Of a stretch of DNA of 64,000 nucleotides, positions 53,818-63,155 are shown in pieces. This stretch comes from Balneolaceae bacterium (GTDB lineage: Bacteria; Bacteroidota; Rhodothermia; Balneolales; Balneolaceae): the NCBI GenBank assembly GCA_007693745.1, contig REDA01000038.1, positions 36,773-100,772 of the forward strand, read 5' to 3'. Position numbers and translations under genes: made by a program. The notes under the pieces were generated by a model. That model made no database searches and was not told the origin of the DNA. It was given only the letters and a program-made list of their open reading frames with translations. How positions within the stretch are numbered: the stretch's first letter is position 1; each line of letters begins with the position of its first letter.

Positions 53818-56302
53818 AAAATTTCACCACATCCTGGGTACTCTTTGCTTTTCTGAGCTCTTCAACATCCTCCCCCGGTCGAATCAGCTTCAGAATCCGG
53901 TTCAGCCCTTTCAGGTGGTCTTCGGATTTTACGAATTTCGGACTCAAAATCACCAGAATTATGTGAACGGGATTCGCTGTATGCTCTACATTCAGCTCAT
54001 CTTCACTGATGCCCACAAACAGAATCTGCTCATTCACTTTTGATGTGTGAGACTCAAAAATCAACACACCGGGCATCACTTCAGGAGTGTAGTCGGCAGT
54101 AAATTCAAGAAGCCTTCGGGTGATCCGTTCTATATCGATCGCCTCAAAGGCGGCATCATCTTTGATGATCTGTTCCAGCAGCTGATCCGTTGAAGCCTGC
54201 TTCAGGTTGAGCCGGACTCTCTCCGGTTTGATCAGGTTCAGTTCGTCAAAGAGGCCGGAGGACCTCTTTTTAGGCTGAACCACAGCACCCTTATCCACTG
54301 CTTCAGACGGGTAGATTGAGATAAAGCTCAACCCTGGATACTTCTGCGCGATCACTCGTGGCAGGCGATCGAGTCCCGGCCGCCAGGAGAGGGAGCCTTC
54401 TCTTGCGCTTACAAGAACAAACAGATCGTTTTCCTTGAGGTGCTCATTCATCCAGACCAGAAGCTCTGACCACTGTTCAAGACTGTTGCATCGAAACTCG
54501 ATATCGGGTTTGATCGCTTTCACGCTTTTGTTAACATATTTTTCGCGATCCAGACTGGCTATGATTTCCATTTCACCGCCAACCTGTTCAGCCATAAGTT
54601 TTACAGATCTGATCATCGAGTCAAATCCGGTTTCAAGAGCCGCATAGGGTGGTATGGCTACAATCACTCTCTCGAAGGTGTTCACAGGTTTCTCGATTTT
54701 GCATACCATGACCATTTCATCAGACTCTTTCTGCAGCTGATCGAGTATGGTTCCAAAAACAGCACGTTTGGTGGAAACCTGACCGTTCCAGCCAATGACA
54801 ATGGTTGTGATAAGCATCTCACTGACAGCCCGGGCGATCCCTTTGGAGATATTCATATCCACGCGTGTCACAGCATTCACGGGAACTTCAGCGGCAGCGG
54901 CATGGATCACGGCATGACTCAGCATTTTTTCGCCCTTGGCAACCTGACTTTCTACGTCGGCTCCGTCCCTTGCAACGGTAAGCGGGTGAATGGGCTGATC
55001 ATACTTTGCATCCCTGACCATAAAAGCGATATCCATCAGTGCATCTGACGTTTCCGGATTTGCAAGCGGAACCAGGATTCTCTGAGGAGCATCCGATGTG
55101 AGGTAGGGTTTTTCTTCCTCTTCAATCGCTACTGCCCGGCCGAACTTCTCGACCAGCCACGGGCCTACCAGGCAGGTAATCAGAATCATAATCACAACCG
55201 CGTTCACGGCTGACGCATCAAAAAAGCCAAGTTCATACCCCACCAGGGTTACCGCAAGGGTAGCAGCAGACTGCGGAGTGGTGAGTCCGAAAACGACCAG
55301 AGACTCCGCCTTGGTAAATTTGAACTGAAATCTCGTAACCAGCGCAGCAGCACCCTTGCCAAGAAAAACAAGTGCACTGAAAGTAAACGCCATGAACCAT
55401 ACACTCAGATTGCCCAGCACCTGAAGATCCACAAGCATTCCAACCGAGATGAGGAAAAAGGGGATAAACAGTGCGTTGCCCACGAACTGAATACGGCTCA
55501 TCAGGGTTCCGCTTCCCGGCACCAGCCGGTTCAGAAGAAGGCCGGCCATAAAGGCGCCGATGATGGGTGCCAGACCTGCAAGCTCAGCAAAAAAGGCGGT
55601 TGTGAACAGCACCGCCACCATAAACACAAAATCGATGTTGTTCTCATAGCGGATATTGCGGAAGAACCACCGCCCAAGTCTCGGCAGAATCAGCAGCGCG
55701 GCGGCCACAAAAATCAAAACCGAGGTTCCGAACCCTATCCAGTAGCCTGTACCCAGGTCTTCGGCTGCTGAACCGGCTACAACGGCGAGTACACCCAGTG
55801 AAAGGGTGTCGGTTACGAGAGTACCTCCCATCGACATGGTAACCGCTGTATTTTTCGTAATCCCAAGACGCTCAACGATCGGATAGGCAAGCAGTGTATG
55901 GGAACCCACGATAGATCCGAGCAGAAGAGCTGTAGGGAATGAAAAATTGAGAATGGTGACACCCACATAGAGTGCAGAGACCATAGGAAGCAGAAAAGAG
56001 AGAGTACCAAATCCAATACTTTTGGCCCGAAGTTTCTCAAAGCGGTTCAGATCGATCGAAAGACCTGCCATAAACATCAGATAGAGCAATCCAACCGTTC
56101 CCAGCAGTTCAATCGTGAAGTCTCGTTCAATAAGGCCCAGAAGGCCGGGACCCACAATAGTTCCGGCGAAGATCAGCCCTACAAGCCCCGGAATCCGCAG
56201 CTTTTTAAACGCCATCGGAGCCAGCAGAATAATCAGCATTACCAATGCAAAAATGAGTACAGGGTCTTCAAACGGAACAGGTATACCTAATAACTCTTTC
56301 AT
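53789..56302 (-). CDS. KefB/CPA2-type cation:proton antiporter with USP-like and EIIA-like regions
   Basis: An 837-residue protein. Residues 1-390 are a CPA2 antiporter membrane domain with about 12-13 segments (FAGTIVGPGLLGLIERD, GSIVGSHTLLAYPIV, APIIGAFMAGLLLNRLVPG). About 405-690 resemble tandem universal-stress-protein domains (RILVPLANPETSDALMDIA, TIVIGWNGQ, VIVAIPPYAALETGFDSMI). The last 140 residues look like a PTS EIIA/Ntr fold (IERITRRLLEF, VMPGVLIFESHT, PVHIILVILSP, HLKGLNRILKLI), with a histidine where the phosphohistidine is expected. It should exchange Na+ or K+ for H+ under control of its cytosolic domains. Its 3' end overlaps hisS by 29 bp. Confidence 0.85.
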   Translation of the reverse strand: MKELLGIPVPFEDPVLIFALVMLIILLAPMAFKKLRIPGLVGLIFAGTIVGPGLLGLIERDFTIELLGTVGLLYLMFMAGLSIDLNRFEKLRAKSIGFGTLSFLLPMVSALYVGVTILNFSFPTALLLGSIVGSHTLLAYPIVERLGITKNTAVTMSMGGTLVTDTLSLGVLAVVAGSAAEDLGTGYWIGFGTSVLIFVAAALLILPRLGRWFFRNIRYENNIDFVFMVAVLFTTAFFAELAGLAPIIGAFMAGLLLNRLVPGSGTLMSRIQFVGNALFIPFFLISVGMLVDLQVLGNLSVWFMAFTFSALVFLGKGAAALVTRFQFKFTKAESLVVFGLTTPQSAATLAVTLVGYELGFFDASAVNAVVIMILITCLVGPWLVEKFGRAVAIEEEEKPYLTSDAPQRILVPLANPETSDALMDIAFMVRDAKYDQPIHPLTVARDGADVESQVAKGEKMLSHAVIHAAAAEVPVNAVTRVDMNISKGIARAVSEMLITTIVIGWNGQVSTKRAVFGTILDQLQKESDEMVMVCKIEKPVNTFERVIVAIPPYAALETGFDSMIRSVKLMAEQVGGEMEIIASLDREKYVNKSVKAIKPDIEFRCNSLEQWSELLVWMNEHLKENDLFVLVSAREGSLSWRPGLDRLPRVIAQKYPGLSFISIYPSEAVDKGAVVQPKKRSSGLFDELNLIKPERVRLNLKQASTDQLLEQIIKDDAAFEAIDIERITRRLLEFTADYTPEVMPGVLIFESHTSKVNEQILFVGISEDELNVEHTANPVHIILVILSPKFVKSEDHLKGLNRILKLIRPGEDVEELRKAKSTQDVVKFFMTKRGKNS

Positions 56303-56480
56303 ATGGAAGCAGTACTGGTTTGAGGCTCCGGATCAAAACCTCTGTAGAAAACGAATTCCTGATTCAGGTGATCCGGCCGGTCTGATACCCCTTCATTCAG
56401 AGAGGCAGTAACCATTTAGAACCTATGATAAGGAAATGCATCAACAGATAAATGGGCAGTTACCAAAAAATTGAAGGGTT

Positions 56481-57524
56481 TCACAGATAGCCGGGAATCA
56501 AAAACCCTTCATCATGTAATAAAAGCCTCCATTCCCTGAGGAATTGCCTTACCTGATCAATGTCTGTGGCATTGGCAATACCGTAGTAGATGCGCGGAGA
56601 GCTGCGGATAATCAACTCACCGCTGTAGGGCTGACCGGCCCGGTATTCCCTGTTGAGCGGATCTGCCGGTCCCAAATAGTATTCACGCTCCCCCATGGCA
56701 GAGGTAATGGTACCCACCCACTGAAGCCCGGTGCCGTCATTACGCACAGCAAACAGAGCTCCGCCACTAAATCCTCTGTTAATGGAAAAGTCCATCGTGA
56801 ACTTCCTCACCGGGTGATCACTCAGACTGATGACACCGCTGCTGACCATCTGAACCCCTCTCGGATACCCCACGGCAAAGGCAACATCACCCCAGTCGAT
56901 GCGTTCCGCATTTCCCGGCGGCAAACTGAGCGCCCGGAGATCTGTATCGGTTACAGATGTGGTTGTCACAGCGGCGGCCAGATCCCTCCGGAAATCGGCA
57001 ACGATCGGCTCAAACATGGTAATCCCCTTGTCGGTAAAGATAAACTGGTTTACAGACTCTTTTACTGAGACAGCTTCCACCAGGGTGGCCATCTCATCCG
57101 AATAATGTAAAATTGTATCCTGAAACGAAATCACATGGGCAGCCGTGAGTAGCAGTGCTCTGCCTCTTTCAATGGAAAGTATAACCGCTGTACCCGCTGT
57201 TGAGTGGGTATCGACATCTGAAAAGAGTGCAATGGAACCGAATTCAGCACCGGCCAGTTCATCTTCCGATGGCAACTGCTCAGGAGAAAAGTAGTAGGTA
57301 CGGTAGATGGAATTACTCTGAATTCTGCGCACTGCGGAAAAACTCTCCCGGATCTGATCTCGGATCTGGGAAGAGCCGGAGCTGCTTCGATAGTACCCGT
57401 CATCCGTGAATTGAGTCACCACAACATTAGAGCTCCTGCAGCCTGTCCCAAAAATCCATGCCATAATCAGCAGGCTAATCGCCGACCTCATTATGAAATA
57501 GAAGTGTGATTGTTTACGGATCAT
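56481..57524 (-). CDS. Trypsin-like serine protease, probable lipoprotein
   Basis: A 347-residue chymotrypsin-fold protein. The N-terminus (FIMRSAISLLIMAWIFGTGC) is hydrophobic and ends in a cysteine, a probable though not ideal lipobox. The catalytic triad is visible as His in LLLTAAHVISF, Asp in ADFRRDLAAAV and Ser in INRGFSGGALFAV. No PDZ domain follows, unlike DegP. The frame reaches a TTG at 57569; I chose the ATG at 57524, with 57491 as a second choice. It is an envelope protease of unknown target, upstream of the antiporter gene by 178 bp on the same strand. Confidence 0.8.
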   Translation of the reverse strand: MIRKQSHFYFIMRSAISLLIMAWIFGTGCRSSNVVVTQFTDDGYYRSSSGSSQIRDQIRESFSAVRRIQSNSIYRTYYFSPEQLPSEDELAGAEFGSIALFSDVDTHSTAGTAVILSIERGRALLLTAAHVISFQDTILHYSDEMATLVEAVSVKESVNQFIFTDKGITMFEPIVADFRRDLAAAVTTTSVTDTDLRALSLPPGNAERIDWGDVAFAVGYPRGVQMVSSGVISLSDHPVRKFTMDFSINRGFSGGALFAVRNDGTGLQWVGTITSAMGEREYYLGPADPLNREYRAGQPYSGELIIRSSPRIYYGIANATDIDQVRQFLREWRLLLHDEGFLIPGYL

Positions 57525-57725
57525 TCTGTAAAGTCCTGAAAGAGTTGCTTCGGTGATTCTCCTGATCAATGACCATCATTGTATCACCGTAAATTAGCCA
57601 TTTTCTCCTTAAACGTATAAAGTTGTCAACTATTTTAAAAAACCACCGGTCTGAGGAAAAAAGTACTTTTTTTACAGCGGAACCGGTACGGCACTAAAGG
57701 GATCTGATATTTTGTGCAGATATCC

Positions 57726-57733
57726 TATCTTTA
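57726..57733 (+). promoter_or_regulatory. candidate -7 box upstream of the esterase
   Basis: TATCTTTA matches TAnnTTTG at all but the last position and lies 33 nt before the start codon at 57767. No well-spaced -33 box is seen. The same TATCTTT core recurs at 31965, 52437 and 58887. Confidence 0.35.
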
Positions 57734-57766
57734 CCCTGAATTAGATCACTACACTCTGTTCTGATT

Positions 57767-58681
57767 ATGAAACTCTTCGCCCGAAATCTTTTTCTGATTC
57801 CTCTTCTATTGCTGCTGCTGACTCCCATGTTTGCCAGGGATGCAAATGCACAGCTTATCTCATGGCGGGATGTTATCGGCACTGAGGTATCCGGCCCGGA
57901 TGAGCGGATCGAATTCGGAGAAGATTCCCTCCGGTTTGGAGAACTCTGGATTCCGGATAACCGCAGGCGAAAGACGGCCATTATTCTGATTCACGGTGGA
58001 TGCTGGCTCAGTCTCTATCCCGGGGTGGAACTGATGCACCCGATGGCCGATGAATTGAGAAACCAGGGTTTTGTCGTCTGGAATCTGGAATACCGACGAC
58101 TGGGTCATGAGGGAGGGGGTTATCCGGGCACTTTCCTGGATATTGCCGCAGGTGCCGATCTTCTGCCGGCTCTGTTGGATGAACGAGCTATTGAGGTGAA
58201 CCGAATTCTTGTGGCAGGACACTCCGCCGGTGGACATCTCGCCACCTGGCTTGCAGCCCGTAAAAAGATCGGTACTGAAAGTCCTCTTTACTCTCAGTAT
58301 CCCGTTGGTGTGGATGCGATCCTCTCTCTGGCAGGCATCAACAACCTGGAGCAGTACGCCCGCTATGGTTCTGCACCCTGTGGAGAGAGAACTGTTGAGA
58401 GGCTGGTGAATCTGGATGAAAGAGGCGACGGCGCCTACAGGGATACCTCTCCCTCTGAACTGCTTCCCCTGGGGATACCCCATGTTGAAATTACCGCTGC
58501 TTTTGATTCGCCTGTACCTCCCTTTTTCGGCAGAGCCTACACGGAAGCCGCCCGGCAAGCCGGCGATGACGCCACACTCATTCTTCAGCCCGAAGCGGGT
58601 CATTTTGAAATGATCGCTCCCTGGAGCAGTGAATGGGCTCAGGTACTTGAACAGTTTATCAAACTCTCCGCATTTCAGTAA
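57767..58681 (+). CDS. Exported alpha/beta-hydrolase (esterase/peptidase type)
   Basis: A 304-residue alpha/beta-hydrolase with a signal peptide (FLIPLLLLLLTPMFARDANAQ). The oxyanion motif is ILIHGGCW, the nucleophile elbow is VAGHSAGGHLATWLA, and the C-terminal histidine is in EAGHFEMIAPW. The overall pattern matches the BD-FAE/hormone-sensitive-lipase-like exported esterases; a kynurenine formamidase-like activity is a second possibility within this fold. It is likely periplasmic. It precedes the M28 peptidase gene on the same strand by 252 bp and belongs to a group of exported hydrolases. Confidence 0.85.
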   Translation: MKLFARNLFLIPLLLLLLTPMFARDANAQLISWRDVIGTEVSGPDERIEFGEDSLRFGELWIPDNRRRKTAIILIHGGCWLSLYPGVELMHPMADELRNQGFVVWNLEYRRLGHEGGGYPGTFLDIAAGADLLPALLDERAIEVNRILVAGHSAGGHLATWLAARKKIGTESPLYSQYPVGVDAILSLAGINNLEQYARYGSAPCGERTVERLVNLDERGDGAYRDTSPSELLPLGIPHVEITAAFDSPVPPFFGRAYTEAARQAGDDATLILQPEAGHFEMIAPWSSEWAQVLEQFIKLSAFQ

Positions 58682-58886
58682 AATTTTAATTCAGTATCCT
58701 CAGACACTGCTGAGATCTGTTAACAGACCGGTAAATCATCTATATTAACCGCTCACTCCGAACCACTTGATTTGTATAATACACTACCGCAATCAGTATC
58801 AAATACCTCCTATTTTCCCTGCATTGACTTTTTTTGCTGATGGCAGCTTCTGCTTCGGAAAACAGACGGTTATCCTGGATGCTTTT

Positions 58887-58894
58887 TATCTTTT
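58887..58894 (+). promoter_or_regulatory. candidate -7 box upstream of the M28 peptidase
   Basis: TATCTTTT lies 39 nt before the start codon at 58934, in an otherwise featureless 252-bp gap. There is no clear -33 box. Confidence 0.28.
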
Positions 58895-58933
58895 TAAACA
58901 ATCCAAAACAGTTCACGAACAACTCTCTGATCC

Positions 58934-60454
58934 ATGAAATCCGGAATTACTCTTTTGCTCCCTTTTCTTTTCATTCTTTCGGTTCCTTCTCTTCACGCTC
59001 AATCTGAATCCGCATTGCAGATCGAAACGGAGGTGACCCGTTCAGATATCGAATTCAATATCCGGTTTCTTGCAGCGGATGAATTTCTGGGACGGGACAC
59101 TGGTACACAGGAACTGGATATTGCTGCCCGGTATATCGCAACATGGCTTGAAATGTACGGAGCTGAACCGGCTGCAGGACACTCTTCTTTCTATCAGGAT
59201 GTCCCGCTCCAATCCTCCTCAGCTCCTGAAGATATTCTCTTTTCGGTAAACGACACTACATTCCTGAAAAACAGGGATCTGATTGCCATCAACGATTTCA
59301 GGGGCAGCACAGATGCTCCCTTAGCTATTCTGGAGTACGCGACCGGGGATGAGCTTAAGGAACACGATGTGGAGGGTAAAATCGTCATCAGCAGAACAGG
59401 TATGCCGGGCCAGATGTCGCCCCAGCAGTTTTTCGGAGCCGCCGCTGCCAAACGGGACAGAGTTGCAGAAGCCGGTGCACTTGGACTGATCGAAATCTAT
59501 GCAAGCCCTGCCCTTCCCTGGCAGGTACTGGTCAACTTCCTGACCGGCGACCGTCTCCAGCTTGCGGATCCGGCGGGTGCAACAGCTGAGCCTTCCCTTC
59601 TCCCGCATCTCTGGATCAACGGCAACCCTGCCGGCAATACGGATTTTCTGACAGGCCTTAACGAGCACGATGCTCATATCAGTGTCACCGGACCGGCCTC
59701 ATCGGAAATCATCAGCAGAAATGTGATCGGAGTGATTCGTGGCAGCGATCCGGATCTTCAGCATGAATATGTGATGCTGAGTGCGCATTATGACCATGTA
59801 GGTGTAATGCCCAATCACCCGGAGCCCATTCGCACGGAGTTTATTTTCAACGGGGCGCGCGACAACGCCGTTGGTACAGCCGGGGTTTTGGCTGCAGCCC
59901 GCTATTTTGGAAAGTATCCGCCACGGAGATCCGTTATCCTGGCGGCATGGACTGCCGAGGAGAAGGGGCTTCTCGGTAGCCGCTATTATGCTGAAAACCC
60001 TCTCATCCCGCTGAATCAAACTGTCTATAACCTGAATATTGACGGTGCCGGCTATAACGATACAACCAAGGTGACTGTGATCGGTCTGGGCCGTACCGAA
60101 GCAGACGAAGATCTGATGGCGGCGGCCGGCGCTTTCGGGCTGACCGCCATCCCCGACCCGGTTCCGGAACAGAATCTATTTAACCGCTCCGATAATGCCA
60201 GTTTGGCGCGCAAGGGAGTGCCGGCGCCTACCTACAGCATGGGCCTGACGGCTTTTGACGAGGAGATCAACTACTACTACCATCAGACATCCGACCATCC
60301 CGATTCGTTGGATTATGACTATCTCACTCAGTATATCCGCTCTTTCATTTATGCCGCATACAGAATAGGCAATACCAATCAGGCTCCTTTCTGGCTTCCG
60401 GGTGATGAGTATGAAGAAGCGGGAATGGAACTGTATGGGGTTGGAGTTGAGTAG
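58934..60454 (+). CDS. Exported M28-family aminopeptidase with PA domain
   Basis: A 506-residue zinc peptidase with a signal peptide (LLLPFLFILSVPSLHAQ). A protease-associated insert covers about 130-240. The two-zinc site follows: LSAHYDHVG (His, Asp), NGARDNAVGTAGVL (Asp), WTAEEKGLLGSRYY (catalytic and metal Glu), and the last histidine in YHQTSDHPDS. The expected activity is removal of N-terminal residues from peptides outside the cytoplasm, supplying amino acids. It is followed by lysA after 55 bp. Confidence 0.92.
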   Translation: MKSGITLLLPFLFILSVPSLHAQSESALQIETEVTRSDIEFNIRFLAADEFLGRDTGTQELDIAARYIATWLEMYGAEPAAGHSSFYQDVPLQSSSAPEDILFSVNDTTFLKNRDLIAINDFRGSTDAPLAILEYATGDELKEHDVEGKIVISRTGMPGQMSPQQFFGAAAAKRDRVAEAGALGLIEIYASPALPWQVLVNFLTGDRLQLADPAGATAEPSLLPHLWINGNPAGNTDFLTGLNEHDAHISVTGPASSEIISRNVIGVIRGSDPDLQHEYVMLSAHYDHVGVMPNHPEPIRTEFIFNGARDNAVGTAGVLAAARYFGKYPPRRSVILAAWTAEEKGLLGSRYYAENPLIPLNQTVYNLNIDGAGYNDTTKVTVIGLGRTEADEDLMAAAGAFGLTAIPDPVPEQNLFNRSDNASLARKGVPAPTYSMGLTAFDEEINYYYHQTSDHPDSLDYDYLTQYIRSFIYAAYRIGNTNQAPFWLPGDEYEEAGMELYGVGVE

Positions 60455-60509
60455 TATCGAAACGGGTTCTGCCACCCATGGTATTCAGTAATATCCCGAA
60501 AGCTGCACT

Positions 60510-61655
60510 ATGTTTACAAAAGATCAGATCCGCCATTTTCAGTCGCTGAAAACACCTTTTTACTACTACGACCTGAAGCTTCTCGATCAGAGTCTCGAAG
60601 AGGTAAAAAAACATGGCCTCTCCAGAGGATATCATATCCATTTTGCCATCAAGGCAAATTTTAATGCCGAAATCCTGGAGCGGATCCGCCAGGCAGGCCT
60701 CGGTATCGACTGCGTGAGCGGCGCTGAGATTATCCGGGCACTGGAGTGCGGTTTCCGGCCCGACCAGATCGCCTTTGCCGGAGTCGGTAAAACGGATGAG
60801 GAGATTCTGATCGGCCTGAATCATAACATCTACTCATTCAACTGTGAATCCCTGGAGGAACTTCGTGTTCTGAATGAGCTGGCCAACAGAGAAGGGAAAG
60901 TCGCAAATGTAGCCGTTCGGCTGAATCCCAACGTCGAGGCCAAAACGCATAAATACATCACGACCGGCCTTCACGAGAATAAATTCGGAATCAGTACTGA
61001 TAAATTACCTCAGCTCTTTCGTCTTCTGCATGATCTGAAGTCAATCCGTCTCATGGGTATTCACTTTCACATCGGATCGCAGATCAGGGATCTGGAACCA
61101 TTCCGTCAGCTCTGTTTGCGGACAAATGAGCTGCAAAAGGAGTTTGAAGCCGAAGGATTCCATCTGCAGCATCTCAATCTTGGAGGGGGTTACGGAATTA
61201 ACTACGAAGATCCTGACCTTGAACCCATACCGGATTTCAAAGCTTTTTTCGATCTCTTTTCAGAGCATCTCGACCATCGAGACGATCAGCAGATCCATTT
61301 TGAACTTGGAAGGAGTGTGGTGGGTCAGTGCGGAAGCCTGATTTCCAGGGTTCTTTACGTGAAAGAGGGGGTCGCTACAGATTTTGCCATCCTGGATGCC
61401 GGCATGACCGAGCTGATCCGGCCGGCACTTTATCAGGCCTCTCACAGGGTAGATGTCCTCACCAGTTCAAAACCGGAGAAGACCTATGATGTAGTCGGCC
61501 CGATTTGTGAATCGTCTGACACATTTCAGCGTGGAATCAGGCTGCCGGAGCTTCAGCGCGGCGATCTGGTCGCAATTCGCAGCGCCGGAGCTTACGGTGA
61601 GGTGATGAGCAGCGGTTTTAATCTTCGCGAAAGAGTAAAGAGCTACTACTCCTGA
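60510..61655 (+). CDS. lysA: Diaminopimelate decarboxylase
   Basis: A 381-residue fold-type III PLP decarboxylase. The PLP lysine is in HFAIKANFNAEIL, GIDCVSGAEI and NKFGIS follow, the phosphate loop is LNLGGGYGINYEDPD, and the substrate cysteine is in GPICESSDTF. It removes CO2 from meso-diaminopimelate to give lysine. It is slightly shorter than E. coli LysA (420), as in Bacteroidota. Carboxynorspermidine decarboxylase is the main alternative; the NKFGIS and CESSD blocks favour LysA. Its last 10 bp overlap the end of the dipeptidase gene on the other strand. Confidence 0.88.
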   Translation: MFTKDQIRHFQSLKTPFYYYDLKLLDQSLEEVKKHGLSRGYHIHFAIKANFNAEILERIRQAGLGIDCVSGAEIIRALECGFRPDQIAFAGVGKTDEEILIGLNHNIYSFNCESLEELRVLNELANREGKVANVAVRLNPNVEAKTHKYITTGLHENKFGISTDKLPQLFRLLHDLKSIRLMGIHFHIGSQIRDLEPFRQLCLRTNELQKEFEAEGFHLQHLNLGGGYGINYEDPDLEPIPDFKAFFDLFSEHLDHRDDQQIHFELGRSVVGQCGSLISRVLYVKEGVATDFAILDAGMTELIRPALYQASHRVDVLTSSKPEKTYDVVGPICESSDTFQRGIRLPELQRGDLVAIRSAGAYGEVMSSGFNLRERVKSYYS

Positions 61656-62938
61656 TCTGTGATCAGCCTTTCAGAAGGCCCTCTCTCTCTGTTAAGCCGT
61701 TCGGAGACCGCCTCTGCCGCCCTTAACACGCGAAGCATGTTGAGTCCGGCGATCTTCTCCAGCTCCTCCTCACTGTAACCGCGCAGCAGCAACTCTGCGA
61801 AAAGTGCCGGATAGGTCGAAACATCTTCAAGTCCCACGGGCAGAGAGCCCACTCCGTCGTAATCGCCCCCGATGCCGATATGCTCCACACCGATCCGCTC
61901 TTTCAGATAGTCGATGTGATCGGCTACCTGTTCCAGTGTGGATTTGGGAGCCGGACCAAATTCAGCATCCCACTGCTCCATCTTCACTGCAATACTGTCG
62001 AGCTCACCTCTGTAGAGATAGTCCATTTTTTCCCGGTAGGCAGACCGTTCGGCAAAAAACAGACGGCGCTCTTCAGATACGAAGGTCTCCACAAATGTCA
62101 CCATCACCAGGCCGTTGCCCTCACGAACCAGATCGAGTACCTCATCCGGTACGTTTCTCGGATGACCGGAAAGAGAGCGGGCATTGGAGTGGGAAAAAAA
62201 TGGCGGGGCTTCGGAGACGCTGATCACATGTTTCATGCTCTGCACCGTGGCATGGGCGAGGTCCGGCAGGATCCCCAGCCGGTTCATCTCACGTATCACC
62301 TCTTCGCCAAAGGGTGAAAGTCCGCCATGACGGGGTGCATCCCCCTCTGCATCCACCCAGTCGAGTGCGCGGTTGTGGGTAAGTGTCATGTACCGGGCTC
62401 CCAGAGCATGCATCATCCGCAATACGGCCAGTGAATTGGCAATGGAGTGTCCGCCTTCCATGCCAATGATCGAGGCGATTTTTCCCTCCGCAAAAATCCT
62501 CTCGACATCATCTGCCGTCAGTGCCAGCTCGAAGTGATCCGGATAGGCTGCGATCATCCGGTGTACAAAATCGATCTGCTCCAATGTAGCTGTTACGGCT
62601 TCAGCCTCATTGACGCTGGGAGGAACATAGACCGACCACCACTGAGCACCTACACGCCCCTCACGCAGCCGCTGAATATCCGTATGCACAGGCCTCTCTG
62701 TAATGTGGCTGGTATCCATGAAGTCGAGTTCTGACAATTTGTACCCCACTCTGGTGCGGTACTGCCATGGAGCGTCGTTATGCCCGTCAAAAAGCGGAAC
62801 ACGCTCCAGAATTTCAATAGCCTGGGGCAGAAATGCATCCCGGTTGTTCTGCGCGGAGAGGTCATACAGATGACAGGTAAACAGGAAAAGAGCTGCTAAA
62901 AAAAGCTTTTTGAAACAGAAAAGGGTCGTTCTGATCAT
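61646..62938 (-). CDS. Exported membrane dipeptidase (M19, renal dipeptidase family)
   Basis: A 430-residue zinc dipeptidase with a signal peptide (LFLAALFLFTCHLYDLSAQ). The metal site is intact: FDGHNDAPW (His, Asp), GMEGGHSI (Glu), then PFFSHSNARSLSGHPRNVPDE (two His) and GIGGDYDGVGSLP (Asp). Family members cleave dipeptides including those with a D-residue at the second position. It is outside the cytoplasm and fits the exported peptidase set around it. Its start adjoins copy B of the palindromic repeat, about 39 nt upstream. It is convergent with lysA with a 10-bp overlap. Confidence 0.92.
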   Translation of the reverse strand: MIRTTLFCFKKLFLAALFLFTCHLYDLSAQNNRDAFLPQAIEILERVPLFDGHNDAPWQYRTRVGYKLSELDFMDTSHITERPVHTDIQRLREGRVGAQWWSVYVPPSVNEAEAVTATLEQIDFVHRMIAAYPDHFELALTADDVERIFAEGKIASIIGMEGGHSIANSLAVLRMMHALGARYMTLTHNRALDWVDAEGDAPRHGGLSPFGEEVIREMNRLGILPDLAHATVQSMKHVISVSEAPPFFSHSNARSLSGHPRNVPDEVLDLVREGNGLVMVTFVETFVSEERRLFFAERSAYREKMDYLYRGELDSIAVKMEQWDAEFGPAPKSTLEQVADHIDYLKERIGVEHIGIGGDYDGVGSLPVGLEDVSTYPALFAELLLRGYSEEELEKIAGLNMLRVLRAAEAVSERLNRERGPSERLITDQE

Positions 62939-62976
62939 AACTGGAAAGTTTATGTTAGAAATTAATTTATCATTTT

Positions 62977-63103
62977 GGGAGCATTGAAAAACCGGGAATT
63001 TTGTACAAGATCAAGCCGGAAGTAAATTTAAAAAACGCATCGTATTCACTGTGAAGGTTTTAAAAAGTACGTCAACGAAGATACCGGCAAAAGAACAGTG
63101 TTG
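62977..63103. repeat. dispersed palindromic repeat, copy B
   Basis: Homologous to the element at 18331-18471: over 62981-63033, 41 of 53 positions match without gaps, including CGGG, ATTTTG, GATC and AAATTTAAAA. After a 2-nt gap the AACGAAGAT block and an AACAGT match again. The internal pairing is poorer than in copy A. It lies between the dipeptidase start and the sialidase-like gene end, on the 5' side of the dipeptidase gene. Confidence 0.6.
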
Positions 63104-63155
63104 TTAAGTTCACGTTTCATTTTTGGCATAAAACTCTATTGAAACTGCATACCAC

